Notes under the pieces: model-generated
Databases searched by the model: none
What the model saw: the letters and a program-made list of their open reading frames with translations, nothing else
What the model was told of the DNA's origin: nothing
Translations under genes and position numbers: made by a program
Shown here: positions 1 through 5,468 of the stretch, piece after piece
Layout of the letters: every line of letters starts with the position of its first letter
How positions within the stretch are numbered: position 1 is the first letter of the stretch
Assembly: GCA_946539945.1 (NCBI GenBank)
Contig: CAMNHX010000129.1
Location: 1-5,468, forward strand
DNA length: 5,468 bases
Direction of reading: 5' to 3'
From: an uncultured Desulfobulbus sp.
GTDB lineage: Bacteria; Desulfobacterota; Desulfobulbia; Desulfobulbales; Desulfobulbaceae

Positions 1-116
1 AGGAACTGTACATTGGTCCGCAGGAAACGGTGCAGCCAGAAACCGTGCAGGAGGATCTGGCCGCTGCTGTGGATTGGATCCTGCACGATATGCGGCAACG
101 GGGCATTTTGATGTAA
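1..116 (+). CDS. 3' end of an unidentified gene (partial)
   Basis: An open frame enters from the left edge (first full codon at 3) and stops at TAA 114-116. It gives 37 residues that start [11 protein letters not shown] and end in DMRQRGILM. The tail is acidic and then amphipathic ([20 protein letters not shown]), which looks like a soluble C-terminal helix; no membrane segment or known motif is visible. The stop lies 35 bases before the lemA ATG, with no terminator-like hairpin between, so the two genes may be co-transcribed. I cannot name the product from this fragment. It is taken as coding because the frame is uninterrupted to the window edge and ends at a sensible distance from the next ribosome-binding site. 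Confidence 0.6.
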   Translation, partial: ELYIGPQETVQPETVQEDLAAAVDWILHDMRQRGILM

Positions 117-141
117 ATGGCTTTTTCCAGCCAAAACACAG

Positions 142-148
142 GGAGGAG
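142..148 (+). promoter_or_regulatory. Shine-Dalgarno site that fixes the lemA start
   Basis: The purine-rich GGAGGAG lies just before the ATG at 152, with GGAGG five bases from the start codon. An upstream in-frame ATG at 74 lies inside the preceding gene and has no comparable site. The start at 152 also places the hydrophobic segment at the very N-terminus, as expected for LemA. Confidence 0.8.
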
Positions 149-151
149 ATC

Positions 152-739
152 ATGCAAAAAAACATCTGGTTGGGCTTGCTGGCAGTAGCCGTGGTACTCT
201 GCCTCTTTCTGTACAGTTCCTATAACGGTCTGGTGAACAAGGAAGAGGCAGTGTTCACAGCCTGGGCCAATGTGGAGTCCACCTTGCAGCGTCGGGCAGA
301 CCTGATTCCCAATCTGGTGGCCACGGTCAAGGGCTATGCAGAACACGAAAGGGAAACCCTGACCAGGGTGATTGAGGCCCGGGCCAAGGCGGTGCAGCCG
401 GTGGCGACCAAGGATTTGAGCAATCCCGCAGTAATGCAGGAGTTCCAGCAATCCCAGGATGCGCTGGGTTCAGCCTTGGGGCGGCTTTTGGTCATAGCAG
501 AGCGCTACCCTGACCTAAAGGCCAACGAGAATTTCCGGGACTTGCAGAGCCAGCTTGAGGGCACGGAAAACCGTATCAACGTGGCGCGTGAACGCTACAA
601 CAGGGCGGTGCAGCTCTTTAACGGAGCCATTCGCGCCTTTCCCGGCAGTCTGGTGAACAACTTTTTCCTGCATCTGGAGCGTAAGGAGTACTTCAAGGCC
701 ACAGAGGCAGCCAAGGAAGCGCCCAAGGTTTCGTTTTGA
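152..739 (+). CDS. lemA: LemA family membrane protein
   Basis: This is a 195-residue LemA family protein, close to the usual family length. Residues 5-22 form one N-terminal hydrophobic anchor. The rest is the helical LemA domain with its hallmark segments: YNGLV (24-28), [20 protein letters not shown] (37-56), TVKGYAEHE (58-66), [12 protein letters not shown] (117-128), [12 protein letters not shown] (131-142), ARERYN (145-150) and IRAFPGS (160-166). LemA proteins are N-anchored helical-bundle proteins of the envelope whose biochemical role is unsettled; they are unrelated to Pseudomonas lemA/gacS. The gene follows the partial upstream gene by 35 bases. LemA genes often sit beside a TPM-domain (YgcG-like) gene, but here a hairpin and repeat DNA follow, so no such partner lies downstream. 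No truncation or frameshift is seen, and the family assignment is firm. Confidence 0.94.
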   Translation: MQKNIWLGLLAVAVVLCLFLYSSYNGLVNKEEAVFTAWANVESTLQRRADLIPNLVATVKGYAEHERETLTRVIEARAKAVQPVATKDLSNPAVMQEFQQSQDALGSALGRLLVIAERYPDLKANENFRDLQSQLEGTENRINVARERYNRAVQLFNGAIRAFPGSLVNNFFLHLERKEYFKATEAAKEAPKVSF

Positions 740-748
740 GGCGCTTTG

Positions 749-790
749 CGGAAAACGCGGCTTGCTTGCAAGAGCGGACCGCGTTTTCCG
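749..790 (+). terminator. GC-rich hairpin after lemA, possible terminator
   Basis: Perfect 12-base arms, CGGAAAACGCGG (749-760) and CCGCGTTTTCCG (779-790), enclose an 18-base loop that can itself fold (CTTGC/GCAAG). It starts 10 bases after the lemA stop, where a terminator is expected. No T-run follows the right arm, so it is not a classic intrinsic terminator; it may instead slow 3' exonucleases or act with Rho. The hairpin is certain, its function is inferred. Confidence 0.4.
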
Positions 791-868
791 TGGTGCAGTC
801 CCCAGTGGTAGGCAAGGGCGAAGAAACCGGGATTGCTCACAGGATGGCAATGCCGTCTCCATTATGCT

Positions 869-883
869 GATACACGGTGTATC
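869..883. promoter_or_regulatory. Perfect 7-base dyad followed by a T-rich stretch
   Basis: GATACAC (869-875) and GTGTATC (877-883) are exact inverted copies around a single base. As RNA this gives a 6-bp stem with a CGG loop, followed by a T-rich run (884-903), which would suit a weak intrinsic terminator for rightward transcripts. As DNA the compact dyad could also be a repressor half-site pair. The sequence does not decide between these. Confidence 0.3.
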
Positions 884-892
884 TGTTTGTTT

Positions 893-1180
893 TTTGAGTT
901 TTTACAGCGTTTCTGTTTTCTCTTTCTACTCCCTTCCCGCTTCGCTGGAAAGCCTAAACAAAGCGAAGCGGGCAAGTTCCTGTCATTCTGAACGAAGCAA
1001 AGCGAAGTGAAGAATCTCCTGAAGGTTTCCAGAATATCGGCAAAAGCAACTTTTGCAAACATTGCGGTATCCTTCAGGAGATTCTTCAGCGCTTCGCGCT
1101 TCAGGCTTTCCAGCGAAGCGGGAAATGCAGACCTTCCAGCGAAGCGGTGAAAGTAGTAAAAAGACAAAATGGAAACTCTC
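893..1180. repeat. MITE-like repeat element with imperfect inverted ends
   Basis: The left end (about 905-953) and the reverse complement of the right end (about 1131-1178) align over some 50 bases with one single-base gap. Both run GTTTC, then T/C-rich sequence with TACT, then CCGCTTCGCTGGAA. That 14-mer occurs at 937-950 on the plus strand and at 1108-1121 and 1134-1147 on the minus strand. Inside are a TGTCATTCTGAACGAAGC motif (981-998) of a type common in intergenic repeats, an 18-base perfect inverted repeat (1008-1025/1071-1088) and a small hairpin (1040-1056). A related copy begins near 5325. No transposase is encoded and no target-site duplication could be picked out, so a non-autonomous element is inferred. 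Boundaries are approximate. Confidence 0.7.
1008..1088. repeat. 18-base perfect inverted repeat with nested hairpin
   Basis: TGAAGAATCTCCTGAAGG (1008-1025) is the exact reverse complement of 1071-1088. The 45-base interior holds a second hairpin, GCAAAAG (1040-1046) with CTTTTGC (1050-1056) around CAA. The whole could form a cruciform or a stable RNA stem whichever strand is transcribed. It is the core of the larger repeat element. Confidence 0.75.
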
Positions 1181-1190
1181 TAACAGGATT

Positions 1191-1219
1191 TTGATTGTTT
1201 TGCCTTAAAATATCATATT
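1191..1219 (+). promoter_or_regulatory. Possible sigma-70-type promoter for the J-domain gene
   Basis: TTGATT (1191-1196) and CATATT (1214-1219) are 17 bases apart, each matching four of six consensus positions, in AT-rich DNA just past the repeat end and 12 bases before the ATG. Such AT-rich DNA yields chance matches easily. The very short leader would still include the GAGG (1224-1227) ribosome-binding site. Confidence 0.3.
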
Positions 1220-1231
1220 TTTTGAGGAAAA

Positions 1232-2437
1232 ATGATAAATATATTTTCTGCCGCATTTTATTTTTTTATATCTCCAATAGTAACATTATATTTATTCAAA
1301 ATGTTAATAGAAGGATTTTGTGTAGATAAAAGCGATTTTTTTAAGGGAGACATAAGTGAAGATCTCACGAGTTTTTTATTTTATTCTTTAATTTTTATAA
1401 AAATGATATTATTATTTGTGATAGATGAAGATGAAGTTATATCTGATTTTGGCATTTCAATAAATACTTTTATGGTGTTAAGCGCCATAATTATTGATAC
1501 TATATTTTTAACTCTGGTTACTACTATTGGTTATATATCTTACATAGCAAAAAATGGAAAAGGCAAAATAAATCATGATGGTAATGATAAACAAGGATGG
1601 GAAGAAGAGAAATTCCATCAAGAACAAACAAGGAAGTATCAAGAATACTTAAGGAATCGTGAAGAAGAAAGACAGCGTCAGGAATATTTACGTCAACATG
1701 AAGAAGAACTTCGTCAAGAAGAGAAAGAGAGGAAAAAGGAAAGAGTATATCAGGAAGAAGAACAGAGACAACAGGAGGAACGTCGTCAAGAAAAGTTAAG
1801 GCGTTGGCAGGAATATTACAGAGTAAAGGAAGAACAAAAACGACAAGAGGAAGAAAAGCGTCAGCAAGAAGAGAAAAAACGACAGGAAGAACAGAAACGG
1901 CAAGAAGAACAGAAACGGCAGGAAGAAGAAAAACGTCGGCAAGAAGAACGCCGGCGTCGCGCCGCTGAAACCGAAGCCCGCTACGCCGACATTCTGGGTG
2001 TGGCTCCAGGCGCGAGCTTTGCCGAGATAAAAAAAGCCTACCACCAGCGCGTCATGGAATACCACCCTGACCGGGTCGCCGGTTTGGGCGAGGAAATCCA
2101 CAAGGTGGCTGAAGAGAAGACAAAGGCCATCAACGAGGCTTTCGCATACTTTGAAAACAAATTCAACCGGGAAGAACACAAACGGCAGGAACAACAACGC
2201 CGACAGGAAGAAGAGTTACGCCGTCGCTTTACTGCATCCGAGCTTCGATACTTTGCCATTCTGGGCGTAGAGCCTGGCGCAAGCTTTGCTGAAATCAAAA
2301 AGGGCTACCGCAAGCGCTGTCTGCAATACCACCCGGACACGGTCGCGCATCTGGGCGAGGAGTACAAACGAATCGCCGGAGAAAAGATGCAGGCCATCAA
2401 TGAGGCGTACAGGTATTTTGAAAGGCATTCAAAATAG
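1232..2437 (+). CDS. Membrane-anchored coiled-coil protein with two tandem J domains
   Basis: A 401-residue protein in four parts. (1) Residues 5-27, 46-64 and 79-104 look like three membrane helices, followed by a basic stretch (AKNGKGK), which favours a cytoplasmic C-terminus. (2) Residues 122-247 are an almost unbroken E/Q/R/K coiled coil, TolA-like only in composition. (3) J domain 1 spans about 249-309 with H278-P279-D280. (4) After a short charged linker, J domain 2 spans about 338-397 with H367-P368-D369. The J domains match at 39 of 59 aligned residues without gaps, indicating an internal duplication. HPD loops are what J domains use to stimulate DnaK/Hsp70 ATPase, so both may be active; the client is unknown. 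The start is set by GAGG (1224-1227), four bases before the ATG. The first third is strongly AT-rich and the J part GC-rich, which suggests a gene fusion. No neighbour explains its role. Confidence 0.87.
   Translation: MINIFSAAFYFFISPIVTLYLFKMLIEGFCVDKSDFFKGDISEDLTSFLFYSLIFIKMILLFVIDEDEVISDFGISINTFMVLSAIIIDTIFLTLVTTIGYISYIAKNGKGKINHDGNDKQGWEEEKFHQEQTRKYQEYLRNREEERQRQEYLRQHEEELRQEEKERKKERVYQEEEQRQQEERRQEKLRRWQEYYRVKEEQKRQEEEKRQQEEKKRQEEQKRQEEQKRQEEEKRRQEERRRRAAETEARYADILGVAPGASFAEIKKAYHQRVMEYHPDRVAGLGEEIHKVAEEKTKAINEAFAYFENKFNREEHKRQEQQRRQEEELRRRFTASELRYFAILGVEPGASFAEIKKGYRKRCLQYHPDTVAHLGEEYKRIAGEKMQAINEAYRYFERHSK
1841..1933 (+). repeat. In-frame 18-base tandem repeat coding the coiled coil
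   Basis: Units of 18 bases coding RQEE[EQ]K follow one another at 1841-1858, 1880-1897, 1898-1915 and 1916-1933, with a 21-base variant (RQQEEKK) at 1859-1879. The two units at 1880-1915 differ by only two bases (CGA/CGG and CAG/CAA, both synonymous). The period keeps the frame, so slippage would lengthen or shorten the coiled coil without breaking the protein. Confidence 0.75.
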
Positions 2438-2495
2438 AGCGGTTTCATTTTCATTTTTGAGAACCTTTGTGTTTGCTCCTTTCATGCCCTGCTGA

Positions 2496-2873
2496 ACGGC
2501 ATCGGCAAAAAAGATGCAAGACAGTCCGGGGAAGCGTGTTGCGCAGGTGAAGTGTGGCTTGAAGCGTGCAATTCCGGATCAGGACTGGTTTGAGTTTCGT
2601 CGTCAGTTGGGCTATACGCTGGAAAAGCCTGGTGATTGTCTTTTTGCGGTTCTCCTGTGAAACACAAACCGGACCTGCCCTGAATGCAGGCAGATCGTCA
2701 AGGAGAACCGCCGGCCCCGGTCGTGTTTTGTCTGCGTGCAGTGTGGTTTTTCGGAGAATGCCGATCCTGTCGGGGCGTTGAATATTTCAAGGGCAGGATT
2801 TGCCCGGATCGCCTGTGGAGTGGCGCAGTCAGAAACCCGCCTCATCAGGCAAGAATCGGAAGTCCCTTCCTGA
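2496..2873 (+). pseudogene. tnpB: Decayed C-terminal fragment of IS200/IS605-type tnpB
   Basis: One frame from about 2496 to TGA 2871-2873 reads as the last third of a TnpB nuclease (RuvC-like, RNA-guided in characterised members). Recognisable parts are PGKRVAQ (2526-2546), then GLKRAIPDQDWFEFRRQLGY (2556-2615), the family's G-L-N-R-x-I-x-D-Q-x-W-x-E-F-R-R-Q-L block, then NTNRTCPEC (2661-2687). Next are FVCVQCGF and SENADPVGALNI (2727-2786), and a tail ending RLIRQESEVPS (2838-2870). The C4 zinc ribbon (CPEC plus CVQC) and the Asp of ENAD, the family's last RuvC catalytic residue, are kept. The gene is broken: TGA 2658-2660 falls before the zinc ribbon, another in-frame TGA lies at 2493-2495, and the N-terminal two thirds, with the other catalytic residues, are missing. 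No tnpA is present. It separates the J-domain gene from the exporter gene. Confidence 0.88.
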
Positions 2874-2888
2874 AAAGGTCGTACACCG

Positions 2889-5240
2889 ATGCAAACCGAA
2901 CACATTCCCCTGTCAGGTTTTTTCCAGACCTTCTGCAGCCTCCTCATCCGCCAGCGCTGGTGGTGGTTGGCGCTTGTCCTCCTGATTACCGTGTTTTTCG
3001 GCGTCCAGATACGCCATATCCGTTTTGACAATTCAGCGGACATCTGGTTCGTGGAGGGGCATCCCAGTCTGGCAGCCAAGGCCCGCTTTGACGCGACCTT
3101 TGGCAACGACGAGTTTGTCTATCTCCTCTTCACCGCAGAGCGCACGCCCTTTACCCCGGAAAACTTCAAACTCATGGCCGAGCTGGCCCGTACACTGGAA
3201 AGGCACGTGCCCTACACGAAACGGGTGGTCTGGCTGGGCAACGCGGAACTCATAGAAGGCCGGGAGGACGCGGTGGAGATCCGCGACTTCATGCCCGAAC
3301 TGCCCAAAACCACAGCGGAGATCGCAGCCAGACTGGACGAGGCGCTCACTGAACCCACCTTTGTCGCCAACCTGGTTTCAGCGGACAAGAGCGCCCTCAC
3401 CATGACCCTCGAGCTGAACACCTACCCGCCCAGGGAGGAAGACCTGACACCGCAAAAAACAGTGGTGGAAAAGGTGGACGAGATATTGGCAGAACCCCGT
3501 TTTGCCGCGCTCAAGCCCTGGTTGGCCGGACCGCCCGTGTCCAATATCCGCTACACCAGCCTGGTGCGGAAAGACATGGGCAAGTTCTTCGGCTTGGTCG
3601 TGCTGGTTCAGGCGCTTATGCTCCTCTTCTTCGGACGGGGACCGAGGGCAGTACTGACACCCCTGGTCATCACCAGTCTGGGTGTGTTCTGGACCCTGGG
3701 TACTATCGGTCTTTTGGGATACTCCTTGAACCTGCTCTCTTCAGCCCTGCCCACCATGCTCATCTGCGTGGGCATCGCGGATGCAGTTCACCTGATTGCC
3801 GCCTTCCACCACGAGGGGCGGAACGGCTTCAGCCGCAAGGCCGCCCTGGAAAACGCCATGGGCGAGGTCGGACTGGCCATGCTGCTCACCTCGCTCACCA
3901 CATCCATCGGCTTTCTCGCCTACCTCACCTGCCAGGTAGCACCCTACCGGGACATGGGCGTGTATGTGGCCTACGGCGTGGCTTACACCTTTCTCCTGAC
4001 CATCATCCTCACCCCCATCATCTACTCCTTTGGCAAGCAGAGTCCGCCGCCAGAGAGCGAAGGCAAAAAAAACCAGGACATCATTGACCGCATCCTGCGC
4101 TTCAGCCTGCATTTGGCGAGCGATCGTCCCAAGGCCACAGTAGCGGTTTTCCTCGCGGTGATGGTCCTCACCTTTGTGGGCTTTCTCCAGGTCAAGGTGG
4201 AATCTGACAGCAACCGGCTGATCTTCAAGGGCCAGCCTCTGCGTGACACTCTGGATGAGATTGATGCCCGTATGGGCACGGGCATGTCTTTGGAACTACT
4301 CATCGATACCGGAAAGGAGTCTGGCGTCAAGACCCCGGACTTCATGGACAAACTGGACCGGCTGATGCAGGCAGCAGAGTCCCATCCCCTGGTGCGCAAG
4401 GCCGACTCTGTGGTCCCGGTACTCAAGAAGATGCGCCAGGCCATGCACGGCAAGGATCCTGCCTTTTACAGCCTGCCGGAAACAGAAGACGCGGTGGCGC
4501 AGTACCTCTATCTCTACGAAGGTTCAGGCGGTGACGCGCTGGACCGGCAACTGGGTTTTCGCTACGACGTGGCTCGGCTCAGCCTCAAGTTTCCCTCGCT
4601 GGATACCGGCCAGAGCCGCGAACTCATGACCTATATGGAGAGCAAGGTGGATGAAATTTTCGGACCAGAGGTCACGGTCATGGTTTCGGGCGGTCTGTCT
4701 CGCTATCTGGAACTGAACGACATCCTCTACCAGGGCCAGCGCCACAGCTTCATTGCTGCAACGCTTGCCATTGGACTGGTGATGGTTCTGGTCCTGCGCT
4801 CTCTGAAGCTGGGGCTTTTGAGCATGATCCCCAACGTGTTCCCGGTCTTCTTTGTCATGGGCTTTTTGGGTCTGATCGGCCATTACCTGGACGTGATCAC
4901 CATCAGCTTTGCGGGCGTGATCATCGGCGTGGCAGTGGACGACACCATCCACTTCTTTACCCGCTTCAAGCAGGAGTTCGCCCTTCTGGGGCGCTACAGG
5001 GAGGCTCTGGCTGCTACCTGTTTTTCCGTGGGACGCCCTATTGTGCAGACCACGATCCTGCTTGTGGTGGGCAACTCGGTTTTGCTTTTTTCCTCGCTTC
5101 TGGGTTTTTTCAAGCTGGGGATGCTCTTTGCTGTGGCCTTTGGTGTCGCGCTCCTGGCTGACCTCTGGTTTGCACCCGCGCTGATCGTGCTGCTCAAGCC
5201 CCTAGGACCGGAACGGGAGGCGGTTCAGACTCCGGAATGA
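2889..5240 (+). CDS. MMPL/RND superfamily inner-membrane exporter
   Basis: This complete 783-residue protein has the two-fold RND/MMPL plan. A first membrane helix (about 24-40) leads to a large periplasmic domain (41-230), then five helices between about 232 and 379. A cytoplasmic linker (380-412) follows, then a seventh helix (about 414-433), a second periplasmic domain (435-618) and five helices between about 620 and 770. The fourth-helix signatures are VGIADAVHLIAAF (294-306, D298) and GVAVDDTIHFFTRF (680-693, D684/D685), the usual site of proton-relay acidic residues. This places it with proton-driven MMPL/HpnN-like exporters of lipids or other hydrophobic compounds. The substrate cannot be read from sequence, and no membrane-fusion or outer-membrane partner gene is visible. 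The ATG has only a weak AAAAGG site (2873-2878), ten bases upstream, but the start gives a sensible N-terminus. It lies 15 bases after the tnpB relic, so its original promoter may have been displaced. Confidence 0.93.
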   Translation: MQTEHIPLSGFFQTFCSLLIRQRWWWLALVLLITVFFGVQIRHIRFDNSADIWFVEGHPSLAAKARFDATFGNDEFVYLLFTAERTPFTPENFKLMAELARTLERHVPYTKRVVWLGNAELIEGREDAVEIRDFMPELPKTTAEIAARLDEALTEPTFVANLVSADKSALTMTLELNTYPPREEDLTPQKTVVEKVDEILAEPRFAALKPWLAGPPVSNIRYTSLVRKDMGKFFGLVVLVQALMLLFFGRGPRAVLTPLVITSLGVFWTLGTIGLLGYSLNLLSSALPTMLICVGIADAVHLIAAFHHEGRNGFSRKAALENAMGEVGLAMLLTSLTTSIGFLAYLTCQVAPYRDMGVYVAYGVAYTFLLTIILTPIIYSFGKQSPPPESEGKKNQDIIDRILRFSLHLASDRPKATVAVFLAVMVLTFVGFLQVKVESDSNRLIFKGQPLRDTLDEIDARMGTGMSLELLIDTGKESGVKTPDFMDKLDRLMQAAESHPLVRKADSVVPVLKKMRQAMHGKDPAFYSLPETEDAVAQYLYLYEGSGGDALDRQLGFRYDVARLSLKFPSLDTGQSRELMTYMESKVDEIFGPEVTVMVSGGLSRYLELNDILYQGQRHSFIAATLAIGLVMVLVLRSLKLGLLSMIPNVFPVFFVMGFLGLIGHYLDVITISFAGVIIGVAVDDTIHFFTRFKQEFALLGRYREALAATCFSVGRPIVQTTILLVVGNSVLLFSSLLGFFKLGMLFAVAFGVALLADLWFAPALIVLLKPLGPEREAVQTPE

Positions 5241-5248
5241 CAATGCCT

Positions 5249-5312
5249 TTCATGCTGAATGCAGCGAAGCATCCCGGACGAGTGCCGTTGCGCTCCCCAT
5301 GAGATTCTTGTA
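5249..5312. repeat. Diverged CATTCTGA/GAAGC-type intergenic repeat
   Basis: Just after the exporter stop, TTTCATGCTGAATGCAGCGAAGCATC (starting at 5249; long motif given only in part by its key words CATGCTGAA and GCGAAGC) resembles the TGTCATTCTGAACGAAGC motif at 981-998. GAGATTCTT (5301-5309) is the inverse of AAGAATCTC (1010-1018). Together they suggest an inverted-repeat unit with ends facing each other. Short hairpins (ATGCT 5252-5256 with AGCAT 5268-5272) lie within. It could serve as the exporter's transcript end, but there is no T-run. Confidence 0.45.
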
Positions 5313-5324
5313 CGTTGAGGCTAT

Positions 5325-5468
5325 CCGTTTTCAAGCTCGTTATAGCGTTTCCGCTTTGTCTTTTTACTCTTTTCACCGCTTCGCAGGAAAGCCTGAAGGC
5401 TTTCCACCACCAGCACGGTGAAAGCAGTCCTGCTGGTTTCCAGAATCTCGGCAAAGGCTACTCCTGCA
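5325..5468. repeat. Second copy of the MITE-like repeat family (cut by window edge)
   Basis: Bases 5345-5393 match the left end of the 893-1180 element (AGCGTTTC, TTTTTACT, CCGCTTCGC and GGAAAGCCT in the same order). Bases 5429-5468 match 1018-1057 at 33 of 40 positions without gaps. The middle differs: it is replaced by a short palindromic piece with GGAAAGCC (5386-5393) against GGCTTTCC (5398-5405), nested in TTTCACCG (5371-5378) against CGGTGAAA (5416-5423). The copy continues beyond the window. Confidence 0.7.

Noticed and set aside
74..151. An upstream in-frame ATG that would lengthen LemA by 26 residues.
   Set aside because: It overlaps the preceding gene, lacks a good ribosome-binding site and would put a polar leader before the membrane anchor; GGAGG before the ATG at 152 is far better.
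937..1147. Recurrent CGCTTCGC/GCGAAGCG units as a CRISPR-like array.
   Set aside because: Units are short, lie in both orientations and are irregularly spaced, with no constant repeat-spacer pattern and no cas genes.
1796..2197. Long minus-strand frame rich in Phe and Leu.
   Set aside because: It is the antisense shadow of the GAA/AAG-rich coiled-coil coding sequence; the composition follows mechanically and no start site supports it.
2658..2660. The in-frame TGA in the tnpB relic as a possible selenocysteine codon.
   Set aside because: TnpB proteins have no redox Cys at this place, the gene already lacks its N-terminal two thirds, and a second in-frame TGA lies at 2493-2495. Ordinary decay explains it.
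2684..3028. Plus-strand frame overlapping the exporter N-terminus.
   Set aside because: It is out of frame with both the tnpB relic and the exporter and is low-complexity Pro/Arg-rich sequence typical of a shadow.
2612..3106. Minus-strand frame crossing the tnpB relic and the exporter start.
   Set aside because: It overlaps a strongly recognisable exporter N-terminus and tnpB zinc ribbon on the other strand and shows no domain of its own.
4022..4952. Minus-strand open frames inside the exporter gene.
   Set aside because: They are shadows of a complete, well-conserved exporter reading frame on the plus strand.

Overview
The window looks like an accessory stretch of a Gram-negative chromosome of roughly average GC. 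The inner-membrane RND/MMPL exporter and the intergenic TCATTCTGA/CGAAGC-type repeats would suit a deltaproteobacterial (Desulfobacterota-like) genome. That placement is inference with low confidence, because no phylogenetic marker is present.

Layout, all recognised genes on the + strand: (1) the last 37 codons of an unidentified gene, ending at 116; (2) lemA (152-739), closely following it; (3) a 492-base gene-free stretch (740-1231) with a perfect GC-rich hairpin, a short dyad, and a MITE-like repeat of about 285 bases (893-1180) with inverted ends; (4) a 401-codon membrane/coiled-coil/tandem J-domain gene (1232-2437), whose first third is strikingly AT-rich and whose end is GC-rich; (5) a decayed C-terminal fragment of an IS200/IS605-type tnpB (2496-2873), broken by an in-frame TGA; (6) a complete 783-residue MMPL/RND-family exporter (2889-5240), starting 15 bases after the tnpB stop; (7) a tail (5241-5468) with a diverged repeat and the start of a second copy of the repeat family seen at 893-1180.

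Functionally, lemA and the exporter are ordinary envelope genes. The part between them is a patchwork of mobile debris and a chimeric gene. The J-domain protein probably sits in the inner membrane and presents two HPD-bearing J domains to cytoplasmic DnaK, but nothing in the window identifies its client. I see no shared pathway linking lemA, the J-domain gene and the exporter.

The best leads are the mosaic tandem-J protein, the tnpB relic abutting the exporter start, and the repeat family. Both visible repeat copies keep a matching open frame on the minus strand. I do not see a complete new multi-gene system here.
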